Assembly (NCBI RefSeq): GCF_027244095.1 | Contig: NC_069670.1 | Coordinates: 12,853,320-12,917,319 of the forward strand | Origin: Hemicordylus capensis | Taxonomy: Eukaryota > Chordata > Lepidosauria > Squamata > Cordylidae | Length of the DNA stretch: 64,000 bases | Direction of reading: 5' to 3' | Shown: positions 59,735 through 64,000 of the stretch, piece by piece | Position numbering within the stretch: position 1 is the first letter of the stretch | Layout of the letters: each line of letters begins with the position of its first letter | Notes under the pieces: model-generated | Told to the model about the DNA's origin: nothing | The model's input: the letters and a program-made list of their open reading frames with translations, nothing else | Databases searched by the model: none | Program-made: the position numbers and the translations under genes

Positions 59735-60028
59735 GGGAGCTGGTCTGGTGGTAGTGAGTGAGCATGACTACCCTTAGCATAACCCTTTGCTAAGCAGGGT
59801 GGCCCTGGTTGGCATTTGAACGGGAGACAACACGTGTGAGCACTTAGGGGTTGGGACCACTTTGGGAAAGGTTCCCAGTTCCCTCCCTGGCCGCATCTCC
59901 AAGATAGGGCTGAGAGAGACTCCTGCCTGCCACCTTGGAGAAGCCGCTGCCAGTCTGGGTAGACAATGCTGAGACAGATGAACCAAGGGTCTGACTCAGT
60001 AGAAGGCAGCTTCTTCTGTTCCTGTCCC
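59735..60028 (+). repeat. 5S/tRNA composite SINE
   Basis: Head ggagctggtctggtggtag and tttgctaagcagggtgg; tail gactcagtagaaggcagc and ttcttctgttcc. Confidence 0.75.
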
Positions 60029-61960
60029 TGGCTGCACTGACCGTCTGTAGCTGAGTGTATATTTTAAAAAATTGTCAGCTAGGATTTTCACAGGCTGAGC
60101 AATCCTTTGGGTATCACTCGGCTGTACCCAATCCTTTCCTGCAGGGCCTGGTTCATGCCGCTACCAGACTGGGGATCTCGTGGGTAATGGTGCAAGCACA
60201 CGCTTGCACGCACACCCCTCCTGGCCACCACAGACGTGACGACATCCGCGACTGGTGTTCCACACAGTGGCCTGGGGGGTCGGCCCAGACCAAGAGCAGG
60301 GTAAGAATTTAAGCTGTCAAAGAAGCGACGCATGTTGAAATCTTGCTTTCTGAGAACGGGGCCTCTGTGTGGAACGCCTCTGCTAGCGCATCATGCGCAA
60401 TCTGGAGGTGAAATGTGTATGCCTGCTTCACCACTACGCAGAGAAGAGGGCACATTTGATAAAAGCCTCGTGCCCACGACCCACCTCTGCTGCCCTTGCT
60501 AAAAAGGAGGGAGAGCCAAAAACCCGGAGAGGGGACGCAGAAAAACAAGATCCTGTCGGGACAGGTCATGAAATGCCCCAGGGGAAGGACAGCTTCTCAC
60601 ACCACACTTCCCACCACCTCTTCCAGAAACGGACCAGCGGTGGACACGCTCCACACAACCCCTTCCGTGAGGCATGAATGAAACCAAAGTTTCCCTACAG
60701 CCGGAGAAGTAGGAACGTGACCCAGAACAGCCAGCTACTGAACTGGGGGTTGGGATGGGGTTGGGAATGCAAGCCGATTTAGCTTTGCAGAGAAGTTGGC
60801 AGACGGGTCTGGCTCGGGGATAGGTCGGGTTCCTCCGAAATACCACTACGCAGCCCCCCCGCACTTTGAAGGAGGCTCGTCTCTGCTCACCGGACAGCTG
60901 TTCTTTGCTCAACATTCTCCCTGTCTGGTTAGCTCTGGCGGCTGGCCGGCCCGCCACAGATTCGGGACCACTTTCCCTTTCAGGACCCTGGCCGTGGCAC
61001 TCAGGGATGGGAAGGAGGCAGTTCCTTGCAAGCCGCAGTCTGACGTTCTGTATATAAAAATAATATTTTCCTTTCTTCTCCTGCCCCAGTTGGCGGTGAC
61101 AGGGTGTGAGCCTCGGCGATGGGTGCAGATGAGACAAAATGGCGCGTGGGGGGTGGTGGTAATAGAAGCCATCCGGTGTTTTCCAAAGAAACTAAACTCC
61201 CCGAGATCACGCCCTCCCGCCCCCAGATAAGGAGTCCACATGCCAAGGAGCCGGGCATCTCGACTGAACCAGCGAGCAACTTCTTCCTCCCAAGGATCGG
61301 CGTCCTTGGTATGGCCCTCACACAGGCACAAAAGCTTTCCACGACCCGCCATTTCCGCCTCGTCCCTGGAATCCCACCTCTCGGCGCCCGAGGGCATGGG
61401 CTGGGAACTTCCGGGGCCAAAGTGGGTAGGGGGGGAAAAATAAAAATTGTTCTTTGTAAACATGGATTGTCCTTTAGTTTTTCTCTCTCTTTTAAAAAAA
61501 AACCCACGCACAATTGGAGAGGTGAGGAGGTGTGTGGGGGGGGGAGAGTGGGGCAGGCACCCCTCCCCGGCGTCTCCCCTCGTGAGACTCTGGCCTCCGA
61601 CGCGTCATTGCACCCAACCTTCTCGTGCCTGCAGGTAGATACATTCGTAGGCGGTTCGGGGAGAAAAGGTCGCGCTTCCGGGGCCGGTAGATATGACTGG
61701 GTTAAAAAGACCCCTTCCACACAACAGTGAAGGTGATGTCCGTCTGTCTGGAGAGGGGGTGGAGAGTCGCGCCCATCCGCCCCACCCAGCAAGCGGGCTG
61801 TGCCACTATCCGCCGGGTTGTTCTGGTTATACCGGCAGCTGGATCCACCCAGAAGTGGCCAGTGGCGGTGGCCTGTTTCCGGCCCGGGGGTGGCCCCTTC
61901 CCACCAGGCCGAGAGTCCACCTTTTTCTGTGTTTGCCCATCCGGGACCCTCCCAGGCTCC

Positions 61961-62266
61961 TCACACCTTCAGCGTCTTGTCAGGCCCGCCGCCACTCGGG
62001 CTGCTGGCAACGCTGCTGCCGCCGCCGTCGCCACCCCCGCTTTTCTTTTTCCGCAAAGTCTCGATCCAGCTGGTGCTGGGGCGGCCGCTGAAGCTGGAGA
62101 GCGCCAGGGAGCTGAGGCGCATGTTTTTGCCGGACATGATAAGCTCGCCGAAGCCCTCCTGGTGGGAGAAGGCGTAGCCCGAGCGCTGTGATCTGACGCG
62201 GCCGACACGGCCCATGCATCGGTGCTGAGTCTTCTGCTTCTTCCGCACCAACTGCGTATAGCGCAC
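61961..62266 (-). CDS. ATP8B2: ATP8B2 last exon: cytoplasmic C-terminus
   Basis: It encodes 101 residues: VRYTQLVRKKQKTQHRCMGR, then GYAFSHQEGFGELIMSGKNM and RLSSLALSSFSGRPSTSWIE, followed by KKKSGGGDGGGSSVASSPSG and ending DKTLKV. The Gly/Ser stretch is low complexity and GC-rich, and it looks longer than in mammals. Acceptor ctttctcctcag. Confidence 0.95.
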   Translation of the reverse strand: MRYTQLVRKKQKTQHRCMGRVGRVRSQRSGYAFSHQEGFGELIMSGKNMRLSSLALSSFSGRPSTSWIETLRKKKSGGGDGGGSSVASSPSGGGPDKTLKV

Positions 62267-62633
62267 CTGAGGAGAAAGTTGCAGAGCACAGGGAGAGAGA
62301 GAGAGAGAGAGAGCACACAAGGAAGAGTCAACAAGAATATATCGCATGAAAATAACTTTGGAACTCCCTTCCCTCCCACAAGAGGGGCTTCATCAGTCGC
62401 CCTCTCTTAGCTTTAAAAATAATTTTTAAAACCTCCTTTTCCAAGTAGCTTTTAAAAACTGGCTGTAATGGGGTCTTCACTGCCAATTAGTTTTCAGTCC
62501 TGACTGCTGTTTTGCCTTGCAAAGGACTATATTATTGCCACTGTCTTTTATTCTGTTTTATGACATTAGTTTATTGGGTTTTATTCAAGAAATAAAAAGA
62601 GCACATCATATCCACAGACACAAAGAAGAGCAG

Positions 62634-62710
62634 AAACACAATATCCACCGTAAAATAATAAAAGCAATAAAATATATTGTTTTTATTCTTTTACGGTGGA
62701 TATTGTGTTT
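62634..62710. repeat. Long hairpin in ATP8B2 intron
   Basis: A 30-bp arm (62634-62663) beginning aaacacaatatccaccgtaa pairs with 62681-62710 with one mismatch; the loop is 17 bases. Confidence 0.85.
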
Positions 62711-63169
62711 TTACTCTTTTACTGTAAGCTGTCCGAAGGAGCAGCATATAATTTTTTTCCCCAAAAAATAAAAGCATACATGTCTAAATGCCTCCTCTAA
62801 ATCTCTTAATTTGCTCTTTTAAACTTGCTGGAAATTTGCACCCACTTTTATTTCTTCACTGCATTTCTTTGTATAAAATCTTTGTCAAATTTAGTAGGAT
62901 TTCACAAATTTTACGACGTTGGAAATATATCAGCCAGGGACAAGAGTACAAAAACTCATAATTAAGAAGCTAAAAGCTGTGGAGCATCACAATTCAATCT
63001 CCAGTGACGTTTCTCCGATACAGCTTTGAAATCTGCACCTTAGGTGTCTGGCGATGTACAGATGATATCATGTCAGACCCCGGAAAAGGGTAAATATTAT
63101 CTGATACATTATTGTTTATGGAATATTATTAAGGTATGTTATTACTATTAATAATATTCTCTGCCACAA

Positions 63170-63460
63170 GATGTGACAGCCAACAACCTGGATGGCTTGA
63201 AGAGGGATTTGGATAACTTCATGGAGGAGACAGAGGCCCATCGACAGCTACTAGTCTGAGGGCTAAAGGCCACCTCTAGCCTCAAAGGCAGGAAGCCTCG
63301 GAGTACCAGTTGCAAGGGAGTAACAGCAGGAGAGAGGGCAAGCCCCTTTCAACTCCTGCCTGTAGGCTCCCAGTAGCATCTGGTGGGCCACTGTGGGAAA
63401 CAGGATGCTGGACTAGATGGGCTTCCTTGGGCATGATCCAGCAGGCATATGCATCTGCTC
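63170..63460 (-). repeat. LINE fragment (ctggatcaggcc family)
   Basis: Reverse copy from ctgccacaagatgtgacagc to atgctggactagatgggctt. Confidence 0.65.
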
Positions 63461-63660
63461 CAGGTGTGAACAAATCTTCACTCCAATTCCGCCAGTTCGC
63501 ATAATTGTGTCAATTTCATGCCATATCCACTCATTGCCTCTGCGTCCCGTCCACTCTCCAAGGAACTCAAGAGGTCCCTCTGTGCGGCTCACAACAGCCT
63601 TAGGAGACAGGCTAGGCTGAAAGAGTCGTCTCTCACACGCCTGCACCCTGCCAAACTCAC

Positions 63661-63791
63661 CGTATCCGAGAGCTCCGGCTTCAGGTCCAGTTTGAGGAAA
63701 CGGAAGGCGACCACAGGCATGATGCACACGACGGTGGTGAGGGCTATGGTCAGCCACACGGCAGGCTGGGCTAGTGTGTTCTGGGCATTTC
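63661..63791 (-). CDS. ATP8B2: ATP8B2 penultimate exon: last membrane helix
   Basis: It encodes NAQNTLAQPAVWLTIALTTV then VCIMPVVAFRFLKLDLKPEL and SDT, the final transmembrane helix and its exit. Acceptor cctgtccag, donor gtgagt. It enters with two bases of a split codon and leaves in phase 0. Confidence 0.95.
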
Positions 63792-64000
63792 CTGGACAGG
63801 AAGAGGAGAGAGAGGAGAGAGAGCGCAAGGCAGGTGAGCAAGAGGGGTGCGATTCTCCCCGCCGTGCCGTGCACTTGGGCAACAGAAGGACTAGCAATCA
63901 ACTTGCCCGTGAGACAGAAAGTGGTGCCGTGAGCGTGCCGGAGCACACACACCTCCCTTCCTACCCAACAGCCAGAGGGGCTCTTACCCCTGGACTTCCG

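Larger units (their letters stand above)
57310..61960 (-). other. IL6R promoter and ATP8B2 3' end region
   Basis: Next to IL6R exon 1 the sequence is GC-rich (57310-57660), a likely promoter. Two tRNA-type SINEs (58110-58450) and a tRNA-type SINE on the minus strand (58985-59178) follow. From about 59270 to 61960 the sequence is unique apart from one inserted composite SINE (59735-60028) and becomes AT-rich at 59250-59345. This fits a long 3' UTR of ATP8B2 transcribed leftward, inferred from texture alone. Confidence 0.45.
62267..63660 (-). other. ATP8B2 last intron
   Basis: AT-rich. It contains a hairpin with 30-bp arms (62634-62710) and a LINE 3' fragment (63170-63460). No exon is missing between the two ATP8B2 exons, since they join in frame. 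Confidence 0.7.
61961..63791 (-). other. ATP8B2: ATP8B2 gene, 3' end only (P4-ATPase flippase)
   Basis: Two minus-strand exons are complete, 63791-63661 and 62266-61961, joined in frame. ATP8B2 is the catalytic subunit of a class 1 P4-ATPase that moves phosphatidylcholine to the inner leaflet of the plasma membrane together with CDC50A. The first exon holds the last membrane helix (VWLTIALTTVVCIMPVVAFR), and the second the cytoplasmic tail with RYTQLVRKKQKTQHRCMGRV and SGYAFSHQEGFGELIMSGKN, very close to mammalian ATP8B2. All pump domains lie beyond the right edge. A strong donor-like gtaaga at 63987 may close the preceding exon, but too few bases remain to test it. Confidence 0.95.

Overview
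This is a piece of a vertebrate nuclear chromosome, almost certainly from a squamate reptile (lizard or snake). Split genes with GT/AG introns, vertebrate-only gene families and CpG-rich promoters show it is vertebrate. The interspersed repeats point to a squamate: several copies match, from memory, the Sauria SINE with a Bov-B-type 3' end, alongside many tRNA-derived and 5S-rRNA-derived SINEs and L2/CR1-like LINE tails. The species cannot be named.

Four genes are recognisable, in the order TDRD10 (-), SHE (+), IL6R (-), ATP8B2 (-). This is the same neighbourhood as human 1q21.3, read in the opposite direction. From 1 to about 13 kb lies the 3' part of TDRD10, with four confident exons (N-terminal segment and RNA-recognition motif) and one probable exon before the Tudor domain. 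From 12.6 to 15.6 kb lies a CpG-rich block where TDRD10 and SHE probably start back to back. SHE occupies 15089-28045 in six exons that join in frame to a 454-residue adaptor protein with a C-terminal SH2 domain. From 28 to 39.5 kb the 3' ends of SHE and IL6R converge. IL6R occupies 57309-39473 in ten exons that join in frame to a complete 463-residue receptor (signal peptide, Ig domain, two cytokine-receptor modules, WSEWS, stalk, membrane helix, cytoplasmic tail). The last two exons of ATP8B2, a P4-ATPase lipid flippase, lie at 63791-61961, with the rest beyond the right edge.

The genes do not form a pathway. IL6R binds interleukin-6 for gp130 signalling, SHE is a phosphotyrosine adaptor, TDRD10 is an RNA-binding/Tudor protein and ATP8B2 flips phospholipids. 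What they share is conserved position.

Introns and intergenic DNA are full of repeats. The most interesting structure is in them. One SINE family has a 5S-rRNA-like head joined to a tRNA-SINE body and shares its tail with a separate tRNA-headed family. Two palindromic hAT-like MITEs inserted at the same position of that shared tail. Many MITE copies carry an inverted pair of ACTACAACTCCCAT boxes that resemble a ZNF143/THAP11 site. A 33-bp GC-box minisatellite lies just upstream of the first SH2 exon of SHE, and a 314-bp element with 18-bp perfect terminal inverted repeats holds two facing CTCF-like cores. No virus-derived element, CRISPR array or prokaryotic-style system was seen, and no new protein system is claimed.
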